The position numbers were made by a program, and so were the translations under genes. DNA of 64,000 bases. Source: Climacium dendroides. Taxonomy: Eukaryota > Streptophyta > Bryopsida > Hypnales > Climaciaceae. Positions 1 to 12,552 of this stretch are shown piece after piece. The stretch's first letter is position 1, and each line of letters opens with the position of its first letter. Under the pieces are notes generated by a model. It saw nothing but the letters and a program-made list of their open reading frames with translations, searched no databases and was not told the origin of the DNA. The stretch lies in the NCBI GenBank assembly GCA_950106755.1, contig OX467092.1, positions 28,162,582 through 28,226,581 of the forward strand, in the 5' to 3' direction.

Positions 1-1625
1 ATTTGGAGAGGACCGGGGCCACGCGACTTATCTGATGAGGAGTGGGAGCAGAACTTCTAGGGAGCACCGGAGAATGAAGTGCAACAAGTAGATGCCACTG
101 TGGATGTTCGGGGCATGGTCCAGCAGGCGATACTTCTTGAGGACAATCCACAAAACGTGGCGGAAGAAGGTCAACTTCCATAGGACAACCCGAACAACGT
201 AGCGGAGGAAGTTCAGCTTCCTCAAGAAAACCCAGAGGACATAGCAGAGCGAGATTAATGCGAAGTTGCGGATACTTTTGCAATTGCAGACTCCTTGCAA
301 GACGAGTGCATGGAAGAAGACTCACTGGGCGGAGCTCACGGTGATGACTACGAAGGAGATGTTGTTGGAGATGGAGGTGCTTACAACTCTGACTTTGATC
401 CAACAATGATGGAACAGTCTTTGGAGTATTGTACGATGGTGCATGTTCCAACCAATTAGCAGCTACAATATTGTTGATGAACTTGTGTACTGTTCACAGG
501 GTGAGCAATAATTGCGCAAATGAGCTATTCAGCTTGCTTCACCTACATCTTCTTCAACAAGGAAATGTGTTTCCCCGGAGTTACCACGCAGCGAAGTCTG
601 TGACAACAAAGTTGGGCCTCACTTACAATAGTATACATGCTTGTGAGCGAGGTTGTGTGTTGTTCCGAGGTGAACATGAAGATGCTATGAGGTGTCCCAA
701 GTGTGGAGGGCGGAGATTCAAAGATTAGGAGTTGCGTAGGTTTCCATTGAAGGTTCTTCGTCACTTTCCCATCATTCCACAACTTCAGAGAATGTTTCGC
801 AATCCCAAAATATCAAAGCTTACGTTGTGGCACGTTGACAATCGCAGCGATCGAGAGGGAGGGGATGGATTGGTCAGGCACCCATGCGACTCTAAGGCTT
901 GGAAACATTTCCACGACAATGTAGACCCGACATTTGGAGAGGATGCTCGAAATGCTCACTTTGCTCTAGCTGCAGACAAAGTGAATCCATTCAAACAAAA
1001 CCGGTCTTCAAGGTCCACCTGGCCCGTTTTCTTATTGAATTACAACTTGCCTCCATGGTTGACCACCAAGAAGTTCTTTGTTCTCTTGTCCCTTCTAATT
1101 CCAAGGAAAGAATCCGTTACCTCAGACGTTTTTGATGTTTACTTGGAACCCCTCGTTGAAGAGTTGTTGGAATTGTGGGCTAGTGTTCCCGCCTATGACA
1201 TTACAAAAGATGTTGGTGCTAGATCATTCTAGTTGCGCGGTATGTTGTTGTGGACGATCCATGATTTTCCCGGGTACAGTACGGTAGGTGGATTTTCTCA
1301 TCAAGGTTATGCAGCTTGTCCGTGGTGCGGATCACAGTTGGGAGTAGACCATTCCATAGAGCTTGGTAAGTATACATATGGAGGGACAAGGCACTGGTTA
1401 CCTGATGATCATCCTTACAAATCGGAAGACATGAAAGATCATTTCAATGGCAACATGGAAGATCGGCCGAAGCCACAGCCAGTGACAGTGGAGGATCAAA
1501 TTCAGTATGCAACAGATTATGAGTCCTAGAAAGCAGGTGATCTTAGAGATGGTAGTGGAGGTGACCCCTCCAAATTACATGGCGTGAAGCACCTCAGTAT
1601 TCTCCACAGACTATTCTACTGGAAG

Positions 1626-1972
1626 GTGAATTACAAAGCCAACACAACGTCACTTGTTTGTGACTGCAACAATACTTTTTGCATCTCCTCAATCATTTAT
1701 AAGTCATATTGTAGTTGTAAAGAAGACCCTAAACTGTTAAGTGACTATAGAATGACTAATACTCTACTACAGGTATACCAATTTGGGAAGCCTCTTATCT
1801 TCTACGTCTGTGAGGTCCCAAGGTCATAGTGAACCACTCTTTCAGACGAATATCATTGTCTAACACATCTTTGTGTGTGTTCATAGAGATCATATGAGGT
1901 CAGTCGTTGCATGACTTTTGTAAAGAGGGCAAGTGAGATAACTGATAGCTTGAATGCCATGATGTCTGGCAG
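1626..1972 (+). other. intron of the tnp2 pseudogene
   Basis: The donor GTGAAT follows the codons for Tyr-Trp-Lys. The acceptor CTGGCAG precedes the codons for YLLICYTFDLMHCE, which are colinear with the tnp2 family. Joining is phase 0 and needs no frame correction, so a spliced intron is more likely than an insertion. The interior has no coding potential I recognise. Confidence 0.7.
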
Positions 1973-2361
1973 TATCTCCTCATTTGCTACACATTTGACC
2001 TGATGCATTGCGAAATGAACTTCGCCAAGAATTTCTTGAAGACCATAACAGGAAAAAAAGACACGGTGAAGGTAAAAAGAGACTTACAGAGGCGAATAAG
2101 GAGGCATTTGTAGCTCACCCCTCATCCTAGAAAGGCAGGGTAGATGGTGAAGTCTAGAGCCCCTTATATCATGACAGATGATGAATTCGAGAAGTTTGCC
2201 AAGTGCATTGAGTCCTTGAAGATACCTAGTGGGTACTCCTCTGACTTGGGGAGGTGCATCCGGAAGAAGAACTTTGGCGGACTCAAGTTCCATGATTACC
2301 ATGTCCTAATGCAGCAAGTGCTAACACTGGCACTTCGAGGGTTGATGGGACCTGGTCCACG

Positions 2362-2366
2362 CATGG
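2362..2366. repeat. left target-site duplication of LTR-D
   Basis: CATGG directly precedes TGTGAGCAC and is repeated at 5939-5943 after the terminal CA. Confidence 0.85.
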
Positions 2367-3789
2367 TGTGAGCACTTTTTTACCCACCCATGGTAAACTA
2401 GCGTTGCACAACCAGGTTCTTAGTATTGTTTTGTACTTTTTGTCCTAAGGGTGCCTAGCGTCAATCCATTGTGCCTTCCAAGCAATGTATCTTTTCTAAC
2501 TCTTACATGTGAAAAATAAACAAAACAACAAGAAATTCTAATATGGTTGACTTTGGATGATATATCTAACTTTCATTCATTTTGACCCCTAAACTTCATC
2601 CATCTCTATCTTTCTCGTTTTTCGTTGAATTTCTAAGTGTGAGACATTTTTGGAAACCTTTAAACTAAAGGTATCACAATCTGAATCTAAAACTTGGAGA
2701 AAATCTAGTTTTAATATTCTGAATTGAAAGGTTAGTTCGGCTAAGGTATTTAAAACCATCTACTTTGCAATTTGATAGTAATTTGGGTATTTAGAATCTT
2801 ACCTCACTTTGTGATAGTAATTTGGATATTTAGAATCTTACCTCACTTTGTGAGTCGTCTTGGACGTTGTAGATGAGTCTTCCAGGGTCTTCATTTTCCT
2901 CCATGGTTCCGTCGCTCGGTAATTTATGCTCACCGCTTGAAAGTAGACTTTTAATACAAATTTATAACTATTCTAGCTACTATTCCTCCTTTCTTCTATT
3001 TGGGATTTTATACTATATTTTTCTAATGGTTAGCTTAGAAAACTCTTGACCTCCTAACCACTACTTTTCCATTTTTCGCTTGCCTAATGACACCTTGCGA
3101 TATTTCACATGGTCCACCCTTCGTGTCTCAATCCTATTGGTTGTTCTAGATACTTGAGATTTCTCCTTCTTCTTCAACTTCAACTATAACAATCTAACAA
3201 TTTGGTTTTCAATTCACAACTATCATTCCTATTGAGTTTTTGAATTCAAACTTAGTCTAAGCTAGAAGAGTTGAAAGAGTGGTGAGATAGAACTTTGTTT
3301 TGCATTCTTCCTTGCTAATCACACCTCTCTAATCTATCCTTCTTCCCTTCTAATCTATTTTCTAATTTCCTTATCAAATGCCTTAGCTCTCGGTCTGACT
3401 TTTAACAGCTTACTATTTTTAGACTTCTAATATGTTTTCCTTGTAGAGGCTAAAACTAGCTTTCTAAGTTGATGTAGAACTTGCAAATCGGACTTTTCTA
3501 GTAGAAGTTATGCATGGATGAAGTTTTGAGTCCTAATTAGTGTCTGAAACTTCATCCGCTTGTATCTTACTCATTTTAGCTCGGATTTCTTTGTATTTTA
3601 TGTTTCTGGAAAGCTCTTGACCTATATTATGAGATTTTGAACTTCAATTAGTATTGACCCTTTTTCTTAGCGGCCTGACTACACCCTTGGTCTCGGCCCT
3701 AAAGAAAGACTAATATTAAAAATGACAACTTGACCAAACTAAGGCCAAAGGCCTAACTACATAGAAATGATCAAAAGAAAGGAAAGGTT

Positions 3790-3975
3790 CAAAGCTTTGC
3801 CGTCAAAATGAAAATAACTAAGAATTCAAATCCCACGAAGTCAAAGCTTTGCCGTGATTTTGAAATACACCTAAATTCTAAGACTAAAAGTTATAGCTTT
3901 GCCGTATTTTCTCTAACACCCAAAACTAATAGGTTTCTAAAGACATATGCTAGGGGCGATAGCTTCGCCGTATTA
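3790..3975. repeat. degenerate short tandem repeat inside LTR-D
   Basis: The decamer GCTTTGCCGT, or one-base variants, recurs at about 3794, 3846, 3896 and 3962, spaced roughly 50-66 bp. Similar decayed repetition follows between about 4125 and 4400, where a GGGGGATTT block recurs three times. This is internal LTR repetition, not coding sequence. Confidence 0.55.
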
Positions 3976-4671
3976 GAGGGATTAACCTCAAATTCTTTTA
4001 AAAGAACACGGTATAACAAGCACACGTGGACATGGAGAACTTTGAATCCCACTCAAAGCTTCTCGGAAAGACTTGACATACTCACGCGGATCACGTATTC
4101 CGATTATCAAGGCTCTAGGGGGATTTTCAACAAAGAATTGTGAAATCTCACACAATAAACTCAAATCGGAATGGTTAGTAGATTCATACACACATCCAAC
4201 CCACAACAACAAGCGACTTGTCACCAACAAAGCTTATAGGGGGATTTACTCCAAAAAAATGGGAAATCCCACACAATGAGCTTGTATTGTGATGGTTAGT
4301 ACAAGTGTTAGTTCACAAAATACTTCAAATCAAACACTAGAGGTCCCCCTAAGCGGCATCGCCAAGGTACGGAGGGGGATTTTCTCTAGGATTAGTACAA
4401 ATGTTAGTAATTCAACAAAACGCCCAAAAAACCCAAAATAACACTTCAAAAACTTAACAAAAACACGCAAACAAGTTAGCAAAGCTTGAAGGGACCCCAA
4501 GTCCTTCAAGAGAGCTCCAAAAACAACAACAAAAGAGCTTGAAATGCTCCAAAAGCAAGGAAATTTGGCAACGTGGCCTAAATGGCCAAAATCCAACTAA
4601 ATGGACCCAAATGAAAACAAGGCGGTTCAAAATGAACCTAAGGGGTGTTTTGAGAGGAGAATGGGTGCCCT

Positions 4672-4677
4672 TATATA
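4672..4677 (+). promoter_or_regulatory. TATA-like box in LTR-D
   Basis: A TATATA lies in a CCC-TTATATA-CTC context about two thirds along LTR-D. It is a candidate core promoter for the element; only the motif supports it. Confidence 0.3.
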
Positions 4678-5938
4678 CTCTCCCAAGGGCACCCCCCTCC
4701 TCTCTTTTCCTACAAGGTAATCTTATCAATTAAGATTTTCATCTAATTTGTCCAATTTTCACTTCTACGTTGGTCTAAATTCCTAACTTTTGGAAAAATG
4801 CTCCAAATCACAAACGGATTGTGCCATTGGCTTCAAAAGGCCATTTTTAGTCTGAGGGAACTCCCTCCCCTTTTTCCTACGACAAAATCACAAAGATTTT
4901 TAGCGCTAATTGAAAAACCAAAATTGGATAAAAATCCAACTTTTGGAGATCAACTTTTCTAAGAAAAGTAACTAGCCTAGGCTCTTTAGTAGGTATAAGG
5001 GAGTAAGAAAAGACCCCGCTTCGACCTTAATCCGATTCCGTATGCTCCCCATACGCCGGTGAACTCCACGATTAATCTTTAAATTTGCCAATTTTGGAGG
5101 ATCTTGATGGTTTTGCATCTTCTGACTATCGGAATGCCACAAAACTTATTGGAGCTTGTTATTAACATAAAAGAAGTTACCCTAATTTTTAGTGAGATTT
5201 TACCGCTGCCTAGGTAATTTCTAGGAATTTCCCATCATTACTTTCAGTGGTTGACTACCCGGAAAAAGATCTTTTGAAGATCAGAAAAAACCGAGAATTT
5301 TCATGGAACCTCTCATGGAGTTCCACAAGGGATGTGCAAACTCATATTCCCGTCTTGCACATCTAAGGAAGGAGAATCAAATCCTGCTATCTCCTTTAAC
5401 TTCCGATAAAAAAGGAATCTTCCAAATAAAAGGAAATCTTGGTGAGCCGATTGCTCCGTTGGACTCCTGGCATGATTTCTACTTTGAACTACCGTACTTA
5501 AGTTGTAGATGCCCTCTTATGATTCGTCTTGAGTTTTCTTCACCTACAGGCTAACAATTGGAGTTTCTACTATTTTGCCAATAGAATGGGAAAACTGAAA
5601 CCTCTCTTTGGGAATCTATACTAAGGTTTTTACATAGTTCCCTTGGACCAATTTGGTTAGGATCTATCACTGAAAGGTAGATTTAGACAAGTTGGGCAAT
5701 TTCTACTAAACATAGTTATTTTGTACAATTTCTGGGTTTCTACCTTATCTACATGCAGGATTTGGTTACAAATAACAAGAAATGCCTCAATTAGGACCAA
5801 TGGTCATATTGGTATGTGACATCTCCGTTTTGATTATTCACTCTTTTGGGGGCTTTTTGTATATAAAACTATACTTAAAACTTTATAAAATCCAAAAAAA
5901 ACAATTCCGAAGCATGAGTGACCAAATGGGCACTCACA

Positions 5939-5943
5939 CATGG
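5939..5943. repeat. right target-site duplication of LTR-D
   Basis: CATGG directly follows the terminal CACTCACA and matches 2362-2366 exactly. Confidence 0.85.
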
Positions 5944-6445
5944 CCGTCATGAGAATGTGCAAGGTGTTTAGGTATCTTTGCACAAAGGTTTACAATCCGG
6001 TTGACTTTTTGTCACTTGAAGTAGATGTCGCTAAAAGCATGGCCCTTTTGGAGATCCATTTTCCCCCATCGTTTTTTGACATCATAACTCACCTTCCCTA
6101 TCATTTAGCAAAAGAGCTAGACCTATGTGGACCAATTAGTGCACGTTGGATGTATCTAGTAGAAAGATACATGAAGGTCTTGAAAAATTATGTTAGAAAT
6201 ATGGTGCGTCCGGAAGCGTGCATGGCAGAGGGGTATATCAAGGATTAATGCATTGGCTTCATTACGGAGTACCTTCATCGTTTTGAGCCCACAGCTAGAC
6301 GTGTTTGGGATGAAGATGAGGAATACAGAGATGCTAAGGAGGTGCTACAGGGTGCTGGCAGGACCTATGTGATGAGCACCAAGCTCCGCGATGTAGCCCA
6401 CCAGTATGTGTTGACAAATGCAGTTGTTATGCAAGATTTGTATGA

Positions 6446-6773
6446 GTAAGGGGTCCTAAAATCCTATCTTTCTTGATAGTCATGTTGTATATGTTCTTGT
6501 GCCTTTACTGTAAGTATATGATTTGATTGTATTTGGCTTGCCGGTGCTTGCTGGTAGTCTGGTACTCCTGTCGCTTTGAAAAGGTTACGTGGGAGTCATT
6601 GGCGATGCCTTACTAAAACACAATTTTTGTACTACTTCCTTCATTCATTCTTAAGTCACATAGGTGTCCCGAATGAATTTCTTTCCTATGAGCCCAAAAA
6701 TAAGGTTCAGGCACCAATTGCCTTTGCCGCCTTTGCAGTCCACATGCTGAAAATTGTGGTTGCCTACTTGTAG
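6446..6773 (+). other. second intron of the tnp2 pseudogene
   Basis: The donor GTAAGG interrupts the Glu codon of LYE and the acceptor TTGTAG precedes GCAGTGG. Splicing in phase 2 gives LYE-QWRQEQ in the frame of the C-terminal exon. The apparent TAA at 6447 would therefore be intronic, not a termination codon. Confidence 0.6.
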
Positions 6774-7402
6774 GCAGTGGAGGCAAGAACAACTCACAAA
6801 TCCGGTTGTGGATCCACTTGTTGAATGGATTCAGACAAAAGTCCGTGAATCAGATTTGGATTTGAATAAGTCAGAGGACATGGACCGTCTGATGCTAAGT
6901 AGGAAGCCATTCCAGAAAGCAACTCGGTACGCACAGGTGACCTCATTTGGTAACCATTTTTGTGTGGAAGATGACACCACCGACCAGATAGTAAGCTACA
7001 GTAGTGGTGTAGCTTCCACGTTTGAAATGCCCGGTGGAATTGCTAATGATTTGTTAGTGAACTATGTCGGCATATTGAAGGACGTCTTGCAATTGGATTA
7101 TGGAGCTCTCTATACGTAGATCATTCTCATGCGTTGTAATTGGGTGAAGGCCTAAGACAATCATGGTAACTCTACGTATGTGAGGGATGAAGCTGAGTTC
7201 CTAATGGCAAATTTCCACCATAGAATGCCTCACCTGGCTGAGCCGTTCATATTTCCAAGTTAAGCAATACAAGTTTTTTTCTCTGATATTGTCGACAAAC
7301 CAGGATGGAAAGTTATATTATGCAAAAAAGCTAGAGCCAAGCGCAAAGTTGTGGAGAACACAAATGCTTTCATTTCCACCACAATGGAAAGTGTAGGGCT
7401 CA

Positions 7403-7800
7403 CACTAGTAGAAAACAAGGTCAAATGTGACCAAACAAGAAATGACTGGTGACTAAAACGCTACTGGAAAATGACTACCAATCGCAGAAATGGCGCCAAA
7501 GCTTACTTGTCAAGGGCCACAGTCATTTAGTAGTCACTTCCTACAGTAACGAATGGCAACCGGATGAAATCGGCGACCAGAATTGGTATCATCTACAGTT
7601 AAGTCTGTCTTCAATTGCCTTATAGCTGATGTGGACTATCTGTAGTCATACTACAGTGATTAGAATGTTTGTCGAGTGCCGATAGAACTGACGAATGACT
7701 GCCAATAAGACACCGTGGAAATTCAAATTATAACTTTTCTATTATGATATTCTATAAAGGAATTATTTTATTACAGTCATGTTTTAGTCATAGACAGGGT
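7403..7800 (+). mobile_element. left terminus of a CACTA element with subterminal repeats
   Basis: CACTAGTAGAAAA at 7403 matches, over 13 bases, the reverse complement of the right terminus at 21613-21625. It is followed by many copies of TGACTAC/GTAGTCA-like motifs (for example around 7440, 7480, 7530 and 7650), as in CACTA subterminal regions bound by the accessory transposition protein. It appears inserted in the tail of the tnp2 pseudogene, after GCT. I do not find a partner terminus followed by GCT. Confidence 0.7.
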
Positions 7801-7976
7801 GCTTCAGCTGACTATGGAAATACTAACAAATAACTTTATCAGGTGGCTCAATGTGAAAATTGCAAAGAAACATTTTCCAATCAGACATAGAATTGTATAC
7901 AAAAAACAATTGTATAAATTAGTGTGCGTCACGCTGTCCAGTAAATAATACAATATGTGATGCATGTGGATTTTTT

Positions 7977-8504
7977 TTATGAACACTCTAATACTCTGCT
8001 ATTCACTTCTTCCGCAGCATCAGCTCCTCCACCACTAAGCTGGAACTCAGCACTAGCATCTGCATTGCCACTAAAAGATTCCTGAACAGCATCAGCTACT
8101 GCAAAAGCGTCCATCACTACATCACAAGCTCTTTCTTGTAAGTCAGGAACATCATCCCTGTTGTCAAATGCATCATCTATCATTTGTCGTGTGTTGATCT
8201 GTTCGTCTAAAACGGGTGGGCCATAGTTTGTTGGCCTCCAGAAAGCCGCCTCCCACTCATCATCTGACGAATCCCGTTGCCCAGGACCTCTCCATACTCG
8301 AAAATGTGCATCTCGACCATTGCGAATGAGGTGAAGTTTTACTGTGGAAAGTTTTAGTGTCCGATGACCCTTACACACTAAACATGGACAATGCATGCGT
8401 TGTATGTTTAGCAATCGAGCTCTGTTCACCTCGCAAACCCATAGGCGATCATCACGAAGTTCTTGCCTCCTGCGGTTAGACAATGGTGCCCCTGCTGGCT
8501 GCAT
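7977..8504 (-). CDS. short intact ORF like the N-terminus of the tnp2 transposase
   Basis: The ORF encodes 175 residues starting at the ATG at 8504. Residues 39-44 form a Cys cluster (CPCLVC), and residues 69-84 read RVWRGPGQRDSSDDEWE. That segment aligns with the first residues encoded at the left edge of the window (WRGPG-RD-SDEEWE). Both continue into an acidic stretch with a related D-TFAIAD/DAFAVAD motif. The ORF therefore corresponds to the N-terminal, probably DNA- or partner-binding part of a CACTA transposase without the catalytic core. It has no internal stops, unlike the full-length copy. It could be a truncated relic, an independent small protein, or the first exon of a gene whose remainder is deleted; I see no catalytic exons next to it on this strand. 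Confidence 0.6.
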   Translation of the reverse strand: MQPAGAPLSNRRRQELRDDRLWVCEVNRARLLNIQRMHCPCLVCKGHRTLKLSTVKLHLIRNGRDAHFRVWRGPGQRDSSDDEWEAAFWRPTNYGPPVLDEQINTRQMIDDAFDNRDDVPDLQERACDVVMDAFAVADAVQESFSGNADASAEFQLSGGGADAAEEVNSRVLECS

Positions 8505-9039
8505 GCTGTACACTGTGACAAAGGATAGGAAAGACTATAGTCTGTACAGTATGTTTGTTCAGCATTCCAAAGAATACATTCTGTTGTTAGTAATATATTG
8601 TGGAGGTAAGCATTCATGTTTTTGATAGTCAAATGCGGCACTTCCACTACATTTGTATGCTGAAAATGGCAAGTTCACCCCCACAAAATATGGAAATAAC
8701 TAATCATTTATAAATCACAGCATGTACATTTATAAGCTAGAAATGGAAACCCACCTATAAAATGGACATACAAATTGCCTCTATTGATCTCACTAGCTAT
8801 ATACATTCATGGAATTTCTTTTAAACATGACCTCTACAAGAAATGGACATTAAGATGCTTGTAGTCTAGGATCTACATTCATGCAAATGAATGGTAAGGC
8901 TAGGTGAACTAAATTATTGCACACAAAATTGCCTCCATTGATGCCAAGAAATTATTGCAATTACAATGCAATACCTAAAAATAATTGGAAATGAATATGC
9001 CTCTACTAATCACTCTTTATTCCAAAAATTTGAATAGGA

Positions 9040-9560
9040 ATTCAAACTACATTCATGCAATTAGAATGTGAAGCCAAAAAATAATTTGAGATTAATAAAA
9101 TGTCTTTCCCTATTTAAAGTCTAAATTCTTGCAATTAGAATGTGAAGCCAAAAAATAATTTGAGATTAATAAAATGTCTTTCCCTATTTAAAGTCTAAAT
9201 TCTTGCAATTAGAATGTGAAGCCCCAAAGAAATTGCAAATGGAAATTATCCTACTCATGAAACTACATAGTGGCAATTAGAATGTGAAGGCCAAAAAAAA
9301 TAAAAACCAAATTCACTCTATTCATGCAACTCCATTAATGCAATTAGAATGTGAAGCCCATAAATAAATGGAGATAGTAATTACTCTAACTACCCATGGA
9401 ATTACATTTCTACAATTACAAATTAAAGTGAAAGCCAAAAAAAATAGGAGATTGATAAGGTTTTTTTTCCATGAAATTACAATCTTACAAATCCAAATGT
9501 GAAGCCCAAAAAAATTGGAAATGGTAATTCCTCTACTCATGCAACTACATTAATTAGCCA
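9040..9560. repeat. AT-rich tandem repeat array, about 67-74 bp period
   Basis: The block GCAATTAGAATGTGAAGCC or close variants starts at about 9057, 9131, 9205, 9273 and 9340. The copies at 9131 and 9205 lie in near-identical 74-bp units and the rest are diverged. More decayed relatives extend from about 8640 to about 10130. This is internal CACTA sequence with no coding signal. Confidence 0.75.
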
Positions 9561-10130
9561 ATTTCAATGTAAAGCTAGGAGTACCTCTAATGATCTTTCT
9601 TCATTTATGCAAGTATTATGCAAAGTACTCATATGATTGAATTGAACATGCCCAACATGTTATCCGCTGCAAGCACAAATTAAAAAAACAAAGGCTACAA
9701 AATAACAAATTGCAATTGCAATGTGTTGTCCATTTGCTATAGTTAGCTTTACAAAAAGTAAAGCTAAAACAATATGGAGACTATATATGAACATGCATCT
9801 TAGACTCATAGTAACTACATTCAGCCTTAGCGAAAGAGAAGTCCACATAAAATTGGAAACCTATTACAATTTGTAGTCCCATTAATAGCTATGGACAACA
9901 CTTGCAGAAAGACAAACCCTCTTCCTCAAATAAAGATGGACATGCTTCTCATACATACGCCCACTAGTTAAATTCATCTGTAGCAAAAGAAAAGCCATGT
10001 AAAATTGGAGATCAAAATGAAACTCCTAATCCCATTGTATATATTCAACACATTCTAAAGCAAAGTCAACAAAAAATGAAAATAACAATGCATTCAGTAA
10101 TCCAACTACGTTTAGTCAATTTCAATGTAA

Positions 10131-11573
10131 AGCAAACCAAAGTTTTATGATCCCACTTGAGTACTTGTAAAACAAAATATCTCTTTCTGGGGCTGAAATA
10201 GTACCTCAGTTTGTTTAATGCATGAATGAACACCACAGCTCTATCCTTATCGATGGTCACTATGGAATAATTATAGGGTCATTCATGAAAAAATGACTAC
10301 CAAAAGACTTCAGTACAGATAGTAACTCCAAGACAATGACTTAGAAATGAATTAGTGCAGTCATTTTAGTAGGACTCTTATTGAAGTTCTATTTTAATGA
10401 CTTATACGTTATTTAGATAGTACTGCCGTCATTCAAAGCTCAATAATTATTATAGAGGCAATGACGTGGCAGTGGACACGTTTCCCAAACAATCATGAGA
10501 CACCTTCCATGGTTCTCATATAGTTTGCATTCACTTACTTGGTTGTGAATACTTTCACTCTGACAGACATTACTTCATTGATTCCGTTGCTGAACTGCTT
10601 GTTTCCATGGCCGTCAAGTCTCCCATCCATGCTGTTACTATACTAGGCACAATTCTATGGCTAATGGTTACCACATAATTAAGATAATTACATCTAAAAC
10701 CGTCCAAATAAACTTTTAGCATAGTTCCCATTATAATATTGAAATTTCTTTTTAAGTACTTTTTTTATTAGTTGCTAGGAGATTCTAAACTCTCTTAGAA
10801 TACCTTTTTTGGACACCATGCAAAAAAACTATGAATTTCTGAAGTGCTAAAAAAAGATTGTTCTAAAGTCGACCTTACACTCTCATAAACAGTGGAAGTA
10901 CCTGTCAGCAAAATGACTGGTTACATGGACGATTTTTGGAAAAGGTCACTGCTAAGTGTAGTTACCTTATTGGATGGTTGCGTTGGATGCAAAACAACAA
11001 TGAATGCACATCCTTCTAAGGTTCATTGACTCCATATACATGACTATGCTAAATAGTGAGTCTTCATCTGCAAGGCTTTAGATATTCTGATCTCCACATT
11101 CTATACTAGCACAATTCTGAGCACCTACTACTACTTGAACTACATTCATATAAAGCTAGTCTGAATTGTGTATTGATGAAATTATTGTGATTAGGTGATC
11201 ATGCTACATTGGTGAACACCTAAGTTACTTAATTAGAATCTATAGTTCAAAATTTGATTGTAGCATGACTACTTGAATGTCAAATGATTGCAGCGCAAGA
11301 TTAGAATGAGTAGTGCAATTAGAAATCAGACTGCTTCATGATTACTCTAAGTCAAAGATTGAGTTCTGATGTTCAATTGTGCATTACCTTAGTTGTTGCC
11401 TATGCACATCCTAAATTTGCTTGCTTTCTCCTCAGTTTGAGCTCCTTCTTCATCATGTCTCCTTCTTCAATAGGTCTCCTTCCTTAGCAGGTCTCCTTTT
11501 GTGTGCTCCTGATCCTACATTGCTTCACTAGTCTTCTACCTTGATCGCATTCTACTTTTGCAACAAAGTAACT
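10131..11573. other. non-coding CACTA interior
   Basis: No gene is recognised. At 10260-10450 there is another cluster of TGACTAC/AGTCATT motifs like those at the element terminus. The remainder is AT-rich and would include the upstream region of the exon at 11574. Confidence 0.4.
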
Positions 11574-11683
11574 ATGGAAGATAGTGAAACTCCTCAGAAA
11601 TCACTTTACGAGCTTGCAAGAGATGCACGTGTGAAAGAGAATCAAAAACGCTTGAAACCACTAAAAATAGCAGCTGCAACCTT
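11574..11683 (+). pseudogene. probable first exon of a CACTA accessory gene (TNPA-like position)
   Basis: The ATG at 11574 opens a 110-nt segment encoding MEDSETPQKSLYELARDARV and a further basic stretch (KENQKRLKPLK). It ends at a good plant donor, TT|GTGAGT. The YE-L-RDAR-KEN pattern resembles the N-termini of short basic DNA-binding proteins. I cannot name the family. No continuing exon was identified with certainty; the fragment at 16820-17083 and the ORF at 14122 are candidates for the same or a neighbouring gene. The call rests on the start, composition and donor only. Confidence 0.35.
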
Positions 11684-12552
11684 GTGAGTCCTGTAGCACC
11701 CAACAAGTTTGTATCAATGGCTGAACACTGTGAAGATAGGAGCTAATGTGTTAGATTTGAATTGCCAGCTTTTATGAGGCTGTCAATACCGCGGCAAATT
11801 TGGCGGTAGTTATCTCCTATTGTCTCTCTAGTGCTTTGGAAGTCATATACTCTGGAAATGAGAACGGATAGTCATTAAAAAGTACTTTCATGTCTTTCTT
11901 CTGTCATTCCTAAGACACCAAATGACAGCAAGGAGTCTCCAATGCCAGACACGTGTCAAAATTTGCTTGCACTGTCGTTTTAGCGGCCCCGATTTTGTCT
12001 CTCAGTTTCCGGAGTTCTAGGCACCGGTGAGCTGTGTTTCTGGAGCTCCGACTCGGATGCATGTTGGAATCTTTCATTAGATGGGTTTTAGGGCATGTTC
12101 TTGATAGCTCCATGCTCTGTGTTGTCTCCCTCCACCGCTAATTCTTGAAACGATTTGTTGTCTTCAGTCACGAGGTGGTTGCTCAGGAGGGGGAGATTCG
12201 AAGCAGCAAGCACTAGAGCGGCAGTGCTCCACCTCGTCGAAGCAAGCGCCTGCACTTGCACGTCGTCGCAGTAGAGGAGACGGAGTGTACAACGGAGGGG
12301 GAGGCCAACGACGCCATTAGCAACGACTCCATCGCTAGTTCGGAAGGTGGAGGGTATGTGTTTCTTGAATCAATCTGAGATTGTGGGTGGGTGTCTTGTG
12401 AGCCGCTTCAGATGTTGGTGCAGCAAGTGACGCTAGGGTTTTGCCGATGTACAATAAGTTTTTTAAATTTTGGCTCTTCGGTGTTTTGGGCCACAATTTA
12501 GTTTGGCACTAAAATGCATTTCCATTGACGGAGACAATTCCTCAGACCATTT
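11684..12552. other. unassigned segment leading into the captured protease fragment
   Basis: No coding region is recognised. From about 12120 the base composition becomes markedly more GC-rich and gene-like than the AT-rich CACTA interior. It may be upstream sequence of the ubiquitin protease gene captured with its exons; this is inference from composition. Confidence 0.35.

Larger units (their letters stand above)
2367..5938. mobile_element. solo LTR (LTR-D), 3.57 kb, inserted in the tnp2 gene
   Basis: The insert begins TGTGAGCAC and ends GCACTCACA, so it has TG...CA termini with a 6-bp terminal inversion (TGTGAG/CTCACA). It is flanked by a perfect 5-bp duplication, CATGG, at 2362-2366 and 5939-5943. 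Removing the insert with one CATGG restores the transposase frame exactly at this point. No gag, pol, primer binding site or polypurine tract is visible inside, which fits a solo LTR. No sequence similarity to LTR-A, -B or -C was seen, and it has no long ORF comparable to theirs. Orientation cannot be fixed firmly; a TATATA at 4672 hints at plus. Confidence 0.82.
1..7452 (+). pseudogene. tnp2-type CACTA (En/Spm) transposase, decayed, 5' end outside window
   Basis: This is a plant tnp2-family transposase, the DNA-cutting enzyme of CACTA transposons. The window opens inside the N-terminal region (frame 1, motif WRGPG-RD-SDEEWE). A frameshift near 427 moves to frame 3, where the tnp2 core runs from YDGAC through CPKCGG, RHPCDSKAWKHF, STWPV, YNLPPW, LSLLIP and LWTIHDFPGYST. 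An intron at 1626-1972 joins YW-K to the DLMHCEMNFAKN block. The DUF4218-like block (PPSFFDI, LCGPI, RWMYLVERYMKVLK) follows after a solo LTR insertion. A second intron at 6446-6773 leads to the C-terminal block (GILKDVLQLDYG, KPGWKV). I count in-frame stops at 58, 181, 256, 726, 1230, 1527, 2111, 2141, 6246, 7117, 7153 and 7261. A CACTA terminus at 7403 overlaps the tail, so the true stop may have been lost. Family assignment is secure; no active product is expected. Confidence 0.93.
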
